A DNA stretch of 64,000 nucleotides from Salvator merianae. Its lineage: Eukaryota; Chordata; Lepidosauria; Squamata; Teiidae. The DNA is taken from positions 73,977,673 to 74,041,672 of the forward strand of contig QVOM02000042.1 in assembly GCA_003586115.2 (NCBI GenBank). The letters run 5' to 3'. The notes beneath the pieces were generated by a model. It worked only from the letters and a program-made list of their open reading frames with translations, ran no database searches and was not told where the DNA came from. The position numbers and the translations under genes are program-made. Within the stretch, counting starts at the first letter, position 1, and each line of letters begins with the position of its first letter. Shown piece by piece: positions 12,131 to 24,325 of the stretch.

Positions 12131-12989
12131 CCTATGCATACTCTTCTAGGGAATATTAACCTATTACACAAGAATGATTCAGAAACCTATTTCCTGTGAA
12201 GTATGAAACTAAGGTTGTTGGTAGCTGTGTATTCATTTAGAGAGTGTACCCATTGTGCAGAGAGCCACAAAAATTGTATCACTTACAGCAGAATTCAGTC
12301 AATGAATAAAAACAAGCAGGAACATCCTGCCGAAATCAACCAAGGGACAAGGTTTTTACTGTTTTGAATGCACCAGTAACTACCTTGCTCCAAGAATGAT
12401 ATATCACCATCATCCCCAGTATACAAGGAGATGCATTAGGGATGCCCACTTTACACTGCAGTAATCGCAGGCATCAGGTGTTTCCTCACAGTTTTCTACT
12501 CTATCCTTAAGACATCCTACAAAAGCATTTATACATTTATACAAACATCTCCAAGAACAGCTGCAAATTTATCATTTCTTTACAAACAAAACAAAAAAAC
12601 CTAAGAGTAAGGAAATTTAGTAGCTTCTGTTTTAAAGGCAAGAAAGCGGAAGGAGTGGGTGGGAATATCAGAAAGTGAAAAATGGAAACAGCTGGGCCCT
12701 TGTTTTGGTCAATGTATTATCCAAACTGTTTGCAAACTCATGATATAAAGATAACAAAGTAGGATTCAGTCATCGTCTATCTACTTTTATGTTTCATCTC
12801 ACAGCCACATGCTGGAGCTGCTGATCGGGAACAAACGTGTGTCACTCAATTGAACACAGAGTGTGGTGGACAGAACAGCTGTCTCAGCTCATAACGTTTT
12901 CCAGTCAGTGCTAGAATTTGGTCACTGATCAAATTGTATGGAATCAGTGCAAAATTATACAGTCAGCTGTCACTGTGAGTAGACAAATA

Positions 12990-13069
12990 AGAACCGTCTT
13001 TTACAGAGTACTTTTAAGAACCTTCCTTTAAGGAGTACTTTTAAGAACTTCCTTTAAAGAGTACTTTTG
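12990..13069. repeat. Three tandem copies of a ~27-28 bp unit
   Basis: The unit reads GAACCTTCCTTTAAGGAG and then TACTTTTAA. It occurs three times with a few differences (GAACCGTCTTTTACAGAG, GAACCTTCCTTTAAGGAG, GAACTTCCTTTAAAGAG). A second short duplication, ACATTTGGTTTAAAGTTACA-like, follows at 13097-13145. Confidence 0.7.
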
Positions 13070-13197
13070 TTCATTAAAGTACAACCTATTCAATAATCAT
13101 TTGGCTTTAGTTTAAAATTACATTTGGTTTAAAGTTACATTTAGGTGCACGTACTGAATTTTACTGGATTTTGTTGTATTATGAAACACAGTTGGTG

Positions 13198-13300
13198 CTA
13201 ATTTTTTTTTCCAAACTTTATTGGTTTTTCAGTATAATTACAATTGAAACATAAAAACCCCCACATAATATTACAAACATAATACATAACATATGTCAAA
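13198..13300 (-). repeat. Possible LINE 3' end, minus orientation
   Basis: A run of T, then CCAAACTTTATTGGTTTTTC, AGTATAATTACAATTG and AACATAAAAACCCCCACATA, has the look of the reverse complement of a poly(A)-tailed LINE 3' UTR. Family not established. Confidence 0.3.
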
Positions 13301-13911
13301 CATCCTTGGCTCAGATCAAGTGATACCAATGCAGAATGCAATCTACCAGCACTGTTTAGTAGCATATCTTCAAAAGGCAGCAAGGGACAGAGAAGCAAAG
13401 TTACCAAAAGTGGCAGCTTTTCCAGGAGCAGTTTCACCTTTAGGAAAAGCATAGGAAAAAGCAGAGAGAGCCAGATGAGGAGGTGATTAAAGCATGGAGG
13501 AGTTAAAAGCAGAGTCACAAAGTTGGAATCTTACCTGCCAAAAGACTTTCTTCAAGCTACTGCCTTGATTGCAGAGGTGAGGACCCTTCAGGATTGTCTC
13601 ACAGAATGCCTTCTCTATGGCCATTTCTGCACTCCTTCCCATTCCGAGACAGGGTTGAACACAAGCCAGATAAGCAACCTGTCCCATGATGAGATAGGTT
13701 GCCGCTGGAGCAGGCTAGTCTAGCAAGGAGTGCAACCTCTCTGATTTGCTCCAGAATGTGGAAGAGAGAGACCAAGAAATGGTCTAGGCCTCGCACTATA
13801 CCAGAATAGTGCCAGAATATACCAGAATAGGCCCAAAGAATCTGTACAATATTTTCATACTCAGTGATGGAATGATGGATGGCTTCCTAGAAAGAAAAGG
13901 GCTAGAGATTT

Positions 13912-14240
13912 AGGGTGCCTCCTGACAGCAAGAGGGAATTGTGGGATCTTCTTTAGATACCACAATTGCCTTTCACCAGGAGGCAATCCTGGGACAATTC
14001 CCAGGCTCTTACTTGGTATGGTGGCTTTTTGTGTTATCATGGCTATTCAGAAATACCTGAATGTTAGCAAGCACCTGACCATTTCCCTTTCTTTTTTTTC
14101 CCCATGCTTGTTAGCATCCAGGTATTTTTGACCAGCAATGATAATGCAAAGAGCCAGCAAACAAAGTAAAAGCCCAGGATTGAAAATGATATTATGAGAA
14201 ATCCAGCATCATTGTTGGATTTCCTATAATTGCAACATTA
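13912..14240 (+). mobile_element. DNA element, family P6, right-truncated copy
   Basis: It begins GGGTGCCTCCTGACAGC, continues with a hairpin around GATCTTCTTTAGAT (AATTGTGG paired with CCACAATTGCC at 13936-13973), and later shows AATCCAGCATCATTGTTGGA. The same order of blocks appears inverted in the P6 copies at 32118-32525 and 60776-61191. The right terminus cannot be found, so it appears truncated. Confidence 0.55.
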
Positions 14241-15529
14241 CAGATTTCCAAACTAACCCAGAACTATACTGGAAATGTCATGGATATGTGTGACATTATT
14301 TGTACAATCCCAAGAGAATCACAGGGTTTTACCAGTTCTGGAGGCACTCTTTGGCATTTCCCCATATAAAGGTATTGGCAAATCACTTCAAAATACACTT
14401 CAAAAGGAAGCTTCCACCCCACCATGGTCCCAATTCAGAGACTGCTACTAACTAATTCTATACATATATAAAGGAATAATAAGCACATTTACAAACTTTA
14501 TTGGTTGGATTTCCATGGTGAATAGATACTGGTGGAAAATTAGTTTTCTTGCTGAGTGAAATCTCTAAAGACTATCTGGCTTAAAAATGTTTTGTGGGGC
14601 ACCAAAATGTATAGATGTGTTCCAAGTCCTGGGGTATGGTCATTCATGTCAGCAGAAGATAAGTTACAATTCAGTCTAGGCCCTGAATAATCTGGCACTG
14701 TAATAAAGAACACTGAATTTAATTTCACACTTCACAGAAGGTGAAGTTCACATTCTTTCATTCAACTTTCCTTATTTAAACCAAGGACTTTGTCCAAAGT
14801 AGAGGATAAAATAGCACTGTGCCGTGTAAAGATTTCTATTTTGTTTCTGGTAAAGGCATGATGTCAAATACTGCAGGTTAAGGTTGCTCCCAAATTGTTC
14901 CAGTACAAAGCATAAGGATTGTCTGTCCTCCACAAAGTTCATCACCCTCTTTCCCAGATCTTTTAAGATTACTAACTAGGTTTTTAAATCAGAGGACAGA
15001 TGATTATTTTTTGCAGAACCCTGGTGCAGAACACAGCTGAGTTTGTCCAGTAAAAAGCAGAACTAGGAGGCACCTTGGTATGCTGGTCAGAGGATAAGAG
15101 TGAGATTTGGAGAGTTAAGGGATGTAGACAAAGTATATGACAAGATATTGATTATAGTCTCCAAAGGAAGTATGTTGACACATTGCAAAGTACAGCAAAA
15201 GCAACAGGTGCAGCTGGATTCTCTGCTTTCGAGCTTGAACACAAAACAGTTTCATGGAGAGAAGACTGTTCAGCATATAAATTGAATTCATTCAAACTAT
15301 TGATTTCTTAATCTCTTCCAGTTACTTCAGAGTAAATAAACTATCTTATAAGTATTGTCTCAATCAGTGAGTTGCTTCCATCCAGCATAAAGAAAGTTAG
15401 CACTTTCAAAATGTACTGGGAAAATTGGAAATCCTTTGTTGAAAAACCTGCCATGTGCTTGTCTGTCTGCCCACTCGATTTTGCCTTCTTTTTTATTTAA
15501 GCAGAAACAAATGTCAGGCTTGCATAAAC
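14241..15529. other. Gene-free stretch, nothing recognised
   Basis: Ordinary AT-rich DNA with short random frames only. Confidence 0.5.
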
Positions 15530-16250
15530 CGTAACTACAGCTAAGTTTTAATCCACCTTTAATCCACCTTGAAAGTGAGGGTTGTTCCACAATTGTGGAC
15601 AGTGTTCTGGGACAGGGCGGGCTGCCCTATTCTGGAACAAGCAACCCATCCAAAGGTAGGACGGGTTGCCAGTGGAGAGGAACAGGGCCATCAACATTTA
15701 GATGACCTTGCTGCTGCCTCCAGAGAGTTCCTGGTCTTTAAAATTTCTCAGTTTTGCAGTGGATCCATTTCTGGCAGCACTTCCTAGAGCACTGACAAAA
15801 AGCATCCCCTGTAGTATACCAGATTACAGAGGTGTGCTGTCACCATGCTTTTGTGATCTGCTTTATTACCCCTGGTCCATTTGTAAACCTCAGTATTGTT
15901 TACAACTTATACTGGACTACAATGTCATTTTTGACACCCTAACCATGCCCATGCTTTCTCCAATGCAGGTGAAGCATGACAGGGCAGGGCCCGGTCTAGT
16001 CCACACTAGTGTGCAGACTGCTGCCCCTTATTCTGGAATTTGTTCCAAAATAAGGGGCAGTGTGGAAAGATCCTGATTGAATACATCAGTAAAGGGGCAA
16101 TCAGCTTTTATTCCAAATTATCTACTACAGAAAATTCCCCCATTGGTTAGATAATGTGGAAAGAAAATGGCTAGTCATTTTGCTGATGCGTTCTCTCGTT
16201 CTGATGATGGATCAAAGTTGGATTAAAACTTAGGTGTAGCTGGAACCTTA
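15530..16250. mobile_element. Fold-back DNA element, family P4, interrupted by a P2 insertion
   Basis: The left end (CTACAGCTAAGTTTTAATCC, then ACCTTTAATCCACC) and the right end (GGATTAAAACTTAGGTGTAG, then CTGGAACC) are long inverted repeats of each other. The same ends bound the uninterrupted 207-bp P4 element at 44484-44690. The right interior (CTAGTCATTTTGCTGATGCG, then TTCTCT) is the reverse complement of the half copy at 29698-29830. Between about 15580 and 16073 lies a P2 element, so the P4 copy was present first. Confidence 0.7.
15580..16073 (+). mobile_element. DNA element, family P2, nested in P4
   Basis: It starts GGGTTGTTCCACAATTG and ends GCAGTGTGGAAAGATCC, a pair of related inverted ends. 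Internal blocks match the other two P2 copies: AGTATACCAGATTACAGAGG, GTGTGCTGTCACCATGC, and ATGTCATTTTTGACACCCTA compare with GGTACACCAGATCATGGAGG, GTGTGCCATCCACATGC and ATGCCATTTTTCATACCCTA at 58.85-59.35 kb. No coding capacity; the 124-codon frame across it is not conserved between copies. Confidence 0.65.
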
Positions 16251-18729
16251 GTTAGATGTTAGTATCAAATCCTGCCCAAGTGCAGCATAATTTGTGAACT
16301 CAGATTTATAATATCAAATTTGCAATAGACTATTGAACCATCCAGCACTGACAGTCCAAGGGTGGTAGGCACCCTAAATAACCAATTGCCTTTGTTTAAT
16401 ACTTTCCATCCCCTGAGGCACTGCTGTAAGCAGATTCCTTTTTGTTTTAGCATAAGAGTAGCAATACTGTGAATGTATTGAGGACCAAGAAGTGTTGAGG
16501 CAAATGTGGCAACTGGAGTTTGATCCACATTAGTGGCTCAGATTGCACAGCCTCCAGCACGTCAAATTAACTCCGCAAACATCCGTCCTCTAACATGTGT
16601 CCATAGGGTGATCCATTGCTGTACAGCTGTAGTTATAAATCCTCCACCTTTCTGAGGAAAATGTCTCTTTGATCCTGAGATCATCACACAGTTGTCAGAT
16701 TCCTGCTGCCAAAAGACTCTCCAAATTTGCCAAGTGGGACTTACTAAGTTACCACAACCCTTGAAAATAGCCACCACTCTCTGCTTGTGTTGTTAATGGC
16801 TTCTCATTAGGAGAGGGTCCATTAACTTCACTACTGGTGGTGAAATGGCTGGCTGGCTGGATTGAACAAACTAACAAAGTAGCAAATTATGTTATTAGAA
16901 AGTTGAAAAGTTCAGAAAACTGTATTTAACCAATATATAAGTGACAGATGTTGACTGGAAAACACAGCTAAAACTGGGAAGTAGGAGAAGGTGGGTAGCC
17001 TTGATCCGTATGTTTAGAACTGGAACCACATGTTGTGCTTGTTTAATTGGTTTGAATTTATTAAATATTTTGTTAATTAATTGAAATAGAATTTTTGAGG
17101 TTAATTTGGTTCTAGCATACTTCTGTCACAGCAAACAAAAAGAGAATTGATTTTCCATTTTCCCTCTGAAAGTGAATAATTGCCTTCTCTTTTTTAAACT
17201 AGAAGATAACATATACTAAGCTTTACCCTCTCTACTGTGTACATTGAGAGTGCAAATTTCAGTGACAGCACTCCCCCCCAAAAAAATTACAGAAGTACCT
17301 CTGTTTCCAAGCTGTAAAAGGGCTGGTGCCATTAAATAAGAAAGAAAAAAAATACTTGCACTTGATGTTTCAAGTATAGGTTTGCCAGTGTCCCTTTCCA
17401 GCCTTAACAGGATTAGAAAGAAGAGTATTGTTGACCTTTGGTGGCTTTTCCCTCTTCTTCAGGTCAACAAACTACTGTTACCATGGACACCAGGAACACC
17501 CATTAGTGAAAGGGAAAATTTTGCATCAGGGGAACAACTTTAGGTGCTGCCACCAGGAGATCTGTGTGGTGGCCTGAATGCTGCCAAAGCAAGTCTCCTG
17601 GCAAGTGATTGCCATGGTGGCCAAACAGCAGGTAGCTTTATGGTCCCAGGGTCTGAATTGTGCCCTAAAGGAGTAAAATTTATGTAACTGGATTATGATC
17701 AAATAGATTAACCAACTATCTGACAATTAGATGCTCTGACAATTAGATGCTCTAAAATTAGCTCTGTTTAACACAAAATGAAAGATGAAAATAAAGAAAT
17801 AGGCACAATTCTTCTGTCCGTCTATACAGAACCACTGAAATCGTTACAGGGATTTCCTCAGTACATCACCATTTAAAAACTCTTTTTATGAAGGAAATGT
17901 TCAAGCATTCGGGTCTCCATTCTATATACTTGGTTTTATTAGTGTAGTCAAGAAAAAAACATAAGGTGTGATTTTGGTCCTTATATAGATAAGCTGTTAG
18001 ATCTCTGCCTAACTGGATAATAGCTGTCAAATATTCTTTGCTGAATAGCAACTCATTTCTGAGTTTCAGGCCACATATATAGGGAGAGAAGAGGCAAGAT
18101 CATTTCTTTAAGGTTGTGGCTCATGTTTACAAATTACTTTCTGAAAAAGGCATATGTACCACAATGTTAATAAATCTGGTGACTCCTAGCAAAAATCCTG
18201 TATTATATGGACAGATACTGTGCTTTTCAGTAAAAATCCAGCAAAAGAAAATATTAAGCTACCTAAAAGGAGCAATCAGTGTTAACCTGAACCCATTGAA
18301 AGGTTTTATATTCCAGCTTATATGAGCTAGACTGAATGACATGACAAAAAAAAAAAAAAAAAAAGAGGACCCCTTAAAAAGTTTTGTAGTAAGGATGCTC
18401 CAGTCCTTCTCCCTGCACACACTCCCAAGAACAGGAATGGTCTACCTCTCTTTGTCCATCGCTTCTCAAAATCGCTAGCTTGCTGGCAAAGAGGATATTT
18501 TTAAAAATTGATTTTACCTTGCAAAAGAAAGCACAGAGATAGTATATTGCTAAACTGCAAGGTGGAGACATCTTTGAAAACCAAAACTCATTATTCGGCA
18601 CAAAGATGGTTTTAAGGATGCTTCTGCATGGTTCAGTCGGGACATGTTCGAAATCCTGGGAGACGGTGCCTGGTGATCCCTGTGCCTCCTGGAGAACGCG
18701 CTAGCCACATGGTCCTTTAGCTTGGAGAA
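16251..18729. other. Gene-free stretch
   Basis: AT-rich; no exon or named repeat recognised. It contains a short direct duplication TCTGACAATTAGATGC at 17718-17752 and a poly(A) run at 18346-18364 without an identifiable retroposed gene in front of it. Confidence 0.5.
18346..18364 (+). repeat. Poly(A) run
   Basis: Nineteen consecutive A. The upstream sequence shows no recognisable SINE, LINE or processed transcript, so it may be a simple repeat or the tail of a very old insertion. Confidence 0.8.
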
Positions 18730-19005
18730 TTGGCACAAAAATCACCCTGGGGAGTGCACCAATACTTTTAAGTGTCTCAGAAAGGGCCCTGGAAATGGCC
18801 TGTCACTTTGGAGGCTAGGGAATGCAGCCATAGCAGTAATACCACTATTTCAGGAAAACCCTCCACCAGCGTTGGATTTTCCCTTAATAGGCTATCATGT
18901 GTTTTAAGAAGCTATGGTGGGGTTGCCACAGATACATGTGGCAATCCCACCATAACGTAGTCATAATGGTGCTATAATTTCCCTATCTGGACGGGACCTC
19001 AAATG
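18730..19005 (-). mobile_element. Fold-back DNA element, family P1, inverted copy
   Basis: Read on the minus strand it gives GTCCAGATAGGGAAATTATA, then GCACCATTATG, TATGGTGGGATTGCCACA and TGTGGCAACCCCACCATA. This is collinear with the left half of the P1 copy at 8656-9129 (CAGACAGAGGGAATATAGCA, GATGGGATTGCCACA, TGTGGCAACCCCATC). The other terminus is unclear; homology may continue leftward to about 18600. Confidence 0.6.
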
Positions 19006-20861
19006 CAACACAGGAAAAGCAAGCACCTACATCCCTGAAATAGTCAATGACAGGCTGGAAATGTGACATTATCACTCAGAAGCAAAACATTTAAGAAAGC
19101 CTGCACACCTCTTATCAATGCTCTAACAACCAGAGACAGTGGAATCATTATACCGGCATCTATTCTTTCCATACTTAAATATGATATGTGACTCCTTGAA
19201 AAAAAAGAAAGAAATGACCTGATTTAATGCACTAAAGTGAACTACAAATAGTTTAGTTGGAGGTACAGACCGCTTTTTCTATTTTCTTTGTACGTTTACC
19301 AATTTGAATGTATATGACAGTTCGTTCTTGCTGTTCTGAATTATTAATATTTTGAATCAGCTTTAAAGTTTACATATTCTTATGCAATTTGACAAAGTTT
19401 ATTAGTAAAAAAAGAATAAAAAACTTCACACACACGCTGTTCTCCATCTTATCAGGAGAAGCGCTGCTCTGCCTACAAAGACCTTTTTATTGTCTACAAA
19501 AATACAGATTCTCAGCTTCCGTGTAAGGCTGTGCTTGAAGCTCCCTGAAATTTGTTTTCATGCATATAAAATCTTGAGTCTCTGGCGCCAATCACAGTAG
19601 GCCCAGAATGCCAGCAAAACACTGGCTGAAAATTTGGAGGGAGCAGTGCAAGAGGAAAAGCAATTATTGGTGGAGCAGGGCCAGGGTCCAACGTGAACTT
19701 TCAGTATAGGGAGGGATAAAAATGTAAATAAATATAAATAAATAAATATCTGCATTTCAAAGGCAACTGACAGATTTTGTCAATTACAAGGGACCTCACA
19801 TAGTTCTATTTGCTCATTCTAACATGGCTGTGCATAGGTTTGCAACCTAGTAATTTTCCTATTGCTCTTCCTATCTGCTGCTTTGCTTTCTGCCTCATCG
19901 GTTCCAATGGGCTCCATCCCCACTGTTGTCAATTCCCTCCTTTTCCATTATAACAACAACTGTTAATTGGTTGGCCATATCAAAGTAAAATCCAAGTATC
20001 AACTCAAAAAGAATATCAGCAAACCTTATCATTGCAAACCATAAGAAAATACAGTCAAACAATAAATCATAGTACATGGGAAATCATGCTAAAACTAAGA
20101 CAAATTTAAAATAAGTTTTTTTGCCAGCCTAGCCATTTATACTCATCCCCCTTACAAAAGACCCGTATCTTGTCCAGAAACATCTGTCTCAAATAAACAG
20201 CCTTAATCGCATAGAGAGTTACTTTATATGTGGCATAAGTGTTGGATCCTTGGAGTAAATAAGATATTTTAGCTTGAACATCCCAATGTTTTGTTCCATT
20301 TAAAAGAAGATCCAAACAAGAGTGTCTCGCAGTTGAATAACGGCAGGATGAGACTCATAGGAAGTTGCTATTACAAAGGCACTGAAAGGAGTTCCTGCTG
20401 ACTCTTGCCACCTTGCCAGGCACAGTGGCAGCTCCACTCATGGGGGACTGGAGATGAAAGGGCAGACACTGAGCTCCCAGTGCAGAACATGTCATCATTG
20501 TGCTGGTAGCCTGGCTAATTCAGATTACTTGATTGAGACCAGGAGCTTTTAGGTCCCCAATGGCATGGAAAAAATTGCATTCTTCTTCCCCACAGAGTCA
20601 TGATTGGGCTAGACTCAGGCAGTTACAGAGTAACTGATAAGCGAATGCATTGAGGTATGCTCTCAAGAGTTCAAAGGAGGCTACAGTCATCTACAGAAAG
20701 AGGAAATAAACAGCTGTTTAGGAAAAGGCAATATCCTAGACTGCAGACTTAAATATAGCATACTAGTTGCCTGCCCTTTCAATTTACAGATGCCCCTCCT
20801 TTCTGAACATAGAGGAATTACCCCCAAAGGGTGGCATCTCATTCCCTCTTGATTTCAAGGA
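19006..20861. other. Gene-free stretch with weak LINE-like signals
   Basis: No exon. About 19895-20340 carries two successive minus-strand frames with hydrophobic and basic content that could be remnants of a LINE ORF (for example GDEYKWLGWQKN), but no reverse-transcriptase motif is visible, so no call is made. An L2-like tail at 19700-19755 is listed separately. Confidence 0.4.
19700..19755 (+). repeat. L2-type 3' tail
   Basis: TATAGGGAGGGATAAAAATG followed by TAAATAAATATAAATAAATA is the typical terminal stem and A/T-rich repeat tail of reptile L2-mobilised elements. The same tail form is seen at 22145-22218. Confidence 0.6.
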
Positions 20862-20932
20862 CATGCTGCAACTCAATGGTAGAGTGTTTGCTTAGCACAC
20901 AGAAGGTCCCTGGTTCAACCTCTGGAAGAGGA
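20862..20932 (+). repeat. tRNA-derived SINE head
   Basis: GCTGCAACTCAATGGTAGAG looks like a tRNA D-arm with a Pol III A box. The B-box-like GGTTCAACCTC follows 40 bases later, with AAGGTCCCTGGTTCAACCTC in front. This matches the common reptile SINE type with ...GCAGAAGGTCCCAGGTTCAAT. No cloverleaf acceptor stem closes, so it is not a functional tRNA gene. A minus-strand relative is at 56674-56752. Confidence 0.65.
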
Positions 20933-20935
20933 CAG

Positions 20936-21169
20936 TGGCTGTGATCACACACAATTTTTTAAGCATTTCTCAGGTGGCTCAGAAACAGCTTAGAGAAAGT
21001 TCCACATGGGATAATTCATGTGACAGTTCACCCCTCCCTGCTCTTGTGGACATTGTAGGCTGGAAGAGGAGGATTAAAGGTAGAATGGGAACACAAGGTT
21101 CACACACTACTGTCCCCAAGACACTTCTGAGTTGGGTTTTTTGTTGTTGTTACATGTGATTACAGCCCA
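20936..21169. mobile_element. DNA element, family P5, full copy
   Basis: The ends GGCTGTGATCACACACAA and TTACATGTGATTACAGCC are inverted repeats about 18 bp long with few mismatches. The interior holds CTCAGGTGGCTCAGAAACAG. It begins just 4 bases after the tRNA-derived SINE piece. About 234 bp. Related copies: 28387-28590, 33518-33871 and 43335-43545. Confidence 0.65.
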
Positions 21170-22144
21170 CTTTTGTATTGTTACCGTTACATTGTTTTCA
21201 GAGTGCTCTGTCAATGTCTTGAGCTCAGAATAAAATTTATGTAGACGTCAGATGCTGGATAAGAACAGCAATGATGATTTAGCCTATCAGGAATCTACTG
21301 TCCCCCTTGACTGCAGCAAACTTGGCTTTGTATAGTTCTATTCCTCAAGCTCAAAAAATATCATCTAGCAGCTACTGATTCCAGAAGCTACTGTTACTTT
21401 CAGGCTACCTAAGTTAAAAAGATCAGACAGCATATTTTGGGGACACCTATGTATGCAGGAATGTCCCAGTCATAGATGCAGGGGAGGAAAAACCAACAAC
21501 ACTGCATCATACAGCTTTAAAATAAGTGCCTAAAAGCCTCCTATGTGGCTTGCTTCTCTTCCTCCATCAGTGTCATTGCCTTCTTTTCTCGCTTCTCATT
21601 GGCTGATGCTGGCCCATTTTTCCAGGGTCCTCATTGGATGGTGGCTTTAGCAGGCTGGGATTGACTAAGGAGCCTCCAGCCTCCCACTCTATCCAACTCA
21701 AACTGCTGCATCCCACCCCAGGAGTGATTCCTTCAGATCCTGGAAAGGATGGAGTATCAGAGGCTTGGGGACAAGGTAAAGCATTATTTAATCTTTTATG
21801 TTTGCCCCTACCATCTCAAAATTGCCCCCAAACATGTAAAAGTGTGCGTTTAAACATACTCCAAATGTTCCATCTGACAGTCCTCCATTTTTTGTTTGTA
21901 AATACATTTCTAGCATACATTTCCCTCACAAAATAATTTGAAATTAAGGACAGAACATTATTTTTACATCTTCTTTAACCCAGTGGTATCTGCTGGTCAA
22001 GTTACATTTTCTTCAAAGTACACAAATATTAAAAAGTCTTAACTCTTTTAAATGTTCTAAAACTCAATTTAAAACACCTGATAAAGATTTGAGATACTTA
22101 GGCTGCATTACTCAGCAAAGGTCCCTTAATTGAGGCCAGTTTCC

Positions 22145-22218
22145 ATTACTCTCAGTAGAGACCAGCTGCCTTGGGTATAGGGCGGGATAAAAATGCAAAT
22201 AAATAAATAAATAAATAC
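22145..22218 (+). repeat. L2-type 3' tail with (AAAT)n
   Basis: CAGCTGCCTTGGGTATAGGG, then CGGGATAAAAATGC and four AAAT units, is the 3' end of an L2-mobilised element. Confidence 0.6.
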
Positions 22219-22535
22219 TGCATAAAGGAGATGTTCTCACAGCCTAGTTTCCAGCAAACTAGTTAGCAACCTTTAATTAAAAAAAATAGGAACCCCTTTG
22301 TCTTCAAAAAGAGGAATGTGTTAGTGAAACCATAAAAATCACTGTATTTTGGGGGATAGTCATACACATGTTGGTAGCTATACACAAATTTTATCTCATC
22401 ATGCATCAGATTCTGCTGTAGGAAAATCACACCAAAATGTGAGATCTTGTGTCTAATGTGCAGTATTTTCCTTCCAATCCACACCTTCTGCAAAGTGCTT
22501 TTTTCTTACACAAAAATCGTGTTGCTACTTCCAAC

Positions 22536-22552
22536 TTTTTTTTTTTTTTTTT
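22536..22552. repeat. Poly(T) run
   Basis: About 17 consecutive T; could be the tail of a minus-strand retroposon, but no body is recognised on its right. Confidence 0.75.
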
Positions 22553-24057
22553 ACATGCGGACATATTGTGGATATAAGAGGTCAGATGTGGCTATTCCAT
22601 GGAGGGTGAGAAGGCATGCTGTCCTTTCTATTGGTACACAACTGATCATTTATGGCAGTGTTGAAGTTCAGTTCCATGTTTGCAAGCATTCATGAGAAGC
22701 AATAGGTTCTTGCTTTTAGACTTATTTTCTTCTTCTGTTTAGTTTGCAGTTTTGCAAAGTAGTGCTCCTTTAGGCCTACTAACAAAGTTACATTATTCTG
22801 CTGTCAAGACTGATTTCAACACAGCAAATTTAACTATTACTGCATGGATGTGACAGGGAAAAAAAAACACAATTAGGTGTGAATCAGGTATGACAGACAT
22901 AGGAACATTCCTGCTCAGAAGCAAATTTCCACAGGACTCATTTACATAAGAACAGAAATGCACAGGATTATTTTTACACAGAAACACGAGAGAAAAGAAG
23001 GAGAACATTCGTGCATGAGAAGCATAAACAGGGAGAGAACTTCTAATCATAGACAGGTTGTGTGGGTCAATAATATGCAGTAGTTGGGAGGAGTTACAGA
23101 CAGGTTATGGTAGAAGTTACAGCAACTATTTACATAGTAGACATGGTACTTCCTTTGATGTGTCTTAAAATAAATGCATTGCACACATTTTATCTGTTCT
23201 CTCCTGATGCAAAATTCAAGCAGATTTCCTTTTAAAGCAGAAGGTAAGACTTGTGTGTAGCTAGACCCTTTAAAGAATCTTGAATAACAGGCCTGATAAA
23301 TATTAGAACTACTACCCCAACCAGCCCCAGAGGGGGCTCTACCATGCAAAAGCTCATCTGACACAACAGCGCATGTGTTAAAATTAAGTGCATGGCAGAT
23401 ATGTAGAAGGTCTCATTACCATGCTATCTGTTGCATTGCACTAAAGTTGTTGACCAAATAAAGTATTGTTTCATTCTACTGTATATTCACCCATTCACCA
23501 CTCTTCTACTACTGAAAAGAAAAAGAAAAAAGAATGAAAGAAAAACCAGCCTCTGTGGTCACAGCTGTTAAGTACTTTTTTGAGTCTTATTGTGGATATA
23601 TAACAGAGGGCTACAGGACACATGGAGTGAAAAATAGAGCAGATTATAGATTATGCAGAGGGGTTACTGTAGATGGAGCTAACATTATGTACATTCTTGT
23701 GAGATTCAGCCCACTGAATAGAATAGGTGCTACTTCTGAGGAAAAAAAGCATAGTAATATGTATAACACAGGATAATAGCACAGACAGTGGGCTAGGGAA
23801 AAGATTGGGTTCACACTTGAGGTGAACTGCATTACCCTTACTCAACTTAGTAGTTTGGAAGAAACATAAGACTGGCATAAAACATTATTTGCACAGTTGT
23901 TTTCTGTTGTTTCAAAGGCAGATCAATTTCTCCAGGTGGCATCTTCTGATAATTCTGGTGGCACAGATGAGGCATCCTCTTATGTGCAGCTCTCATTGCC
24001 CTACTCTTGAATCTATGTTCTGCACTGACTGTGAGACCCATTCCAAATCAATATTGC

Positions 24058-24290
24058 AACTATAATAATAGTAACCCTTCATATTTGCATACCACTTTCA
24101 AGTACCCAGAGTTCTTCATGTATGTCATTTAGTTATAATAAATGTTTACAGCACATCTGTACAGCAACTATCTATTGACACTCCTTCATATAGCAAACTG
24201 AGAGACTGAATCTAAGAGACCAAGATCACGTGGTGGGTACATGACAAGAACAAGATTTAAGCTGTGTCATGTAGCTACTGTGCTACCTCA
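24058..24290 (-). repeat. MIR-like repeat remnant
   Basis: Plus-strand blocks TTCATATTTGCATACCACTT, AGTACCCAGAGTTCTTCA, ACTGAGAGACTGAATC and CAAGATCACGTGGTGGG follow the order of a reverse-complemented amniote MIR/CORE-SINE (cactttc...cttcatgtg...gaggctgag...caaggtcacacagtg). Strongly diverged. Confidence 0.45.
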
Positions 24291-24325
24291 ATACAAATAG
24301 CAGATAAGTAGCTGACAGCACAAGA

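Larger units (their letters stand above)
12131..13911. other. Gene-free stretch
   Basis: AT-rich and without exon signals. It holds the small tandem repeat at 12990-13069 and a possible LINE 3' end at 13198-13300, listed separately. Confidence 0.5.
21170..24057. other. Gene-free stretch
   Basis: No exon or RNA gene recognised. It contains an L2-like tail (22145-22218), a poly(T) run (22536-22552) and otherwise unassigned AT-rich DNA. Confidence 0.5.

Noticed and set aside
18346..18364. Processed pseudogene ending in the poly(A) run
   Set aside because: The preceding few hundred bases show no open frame resembling a known transcript and no polyadenylation signal at the right distance.
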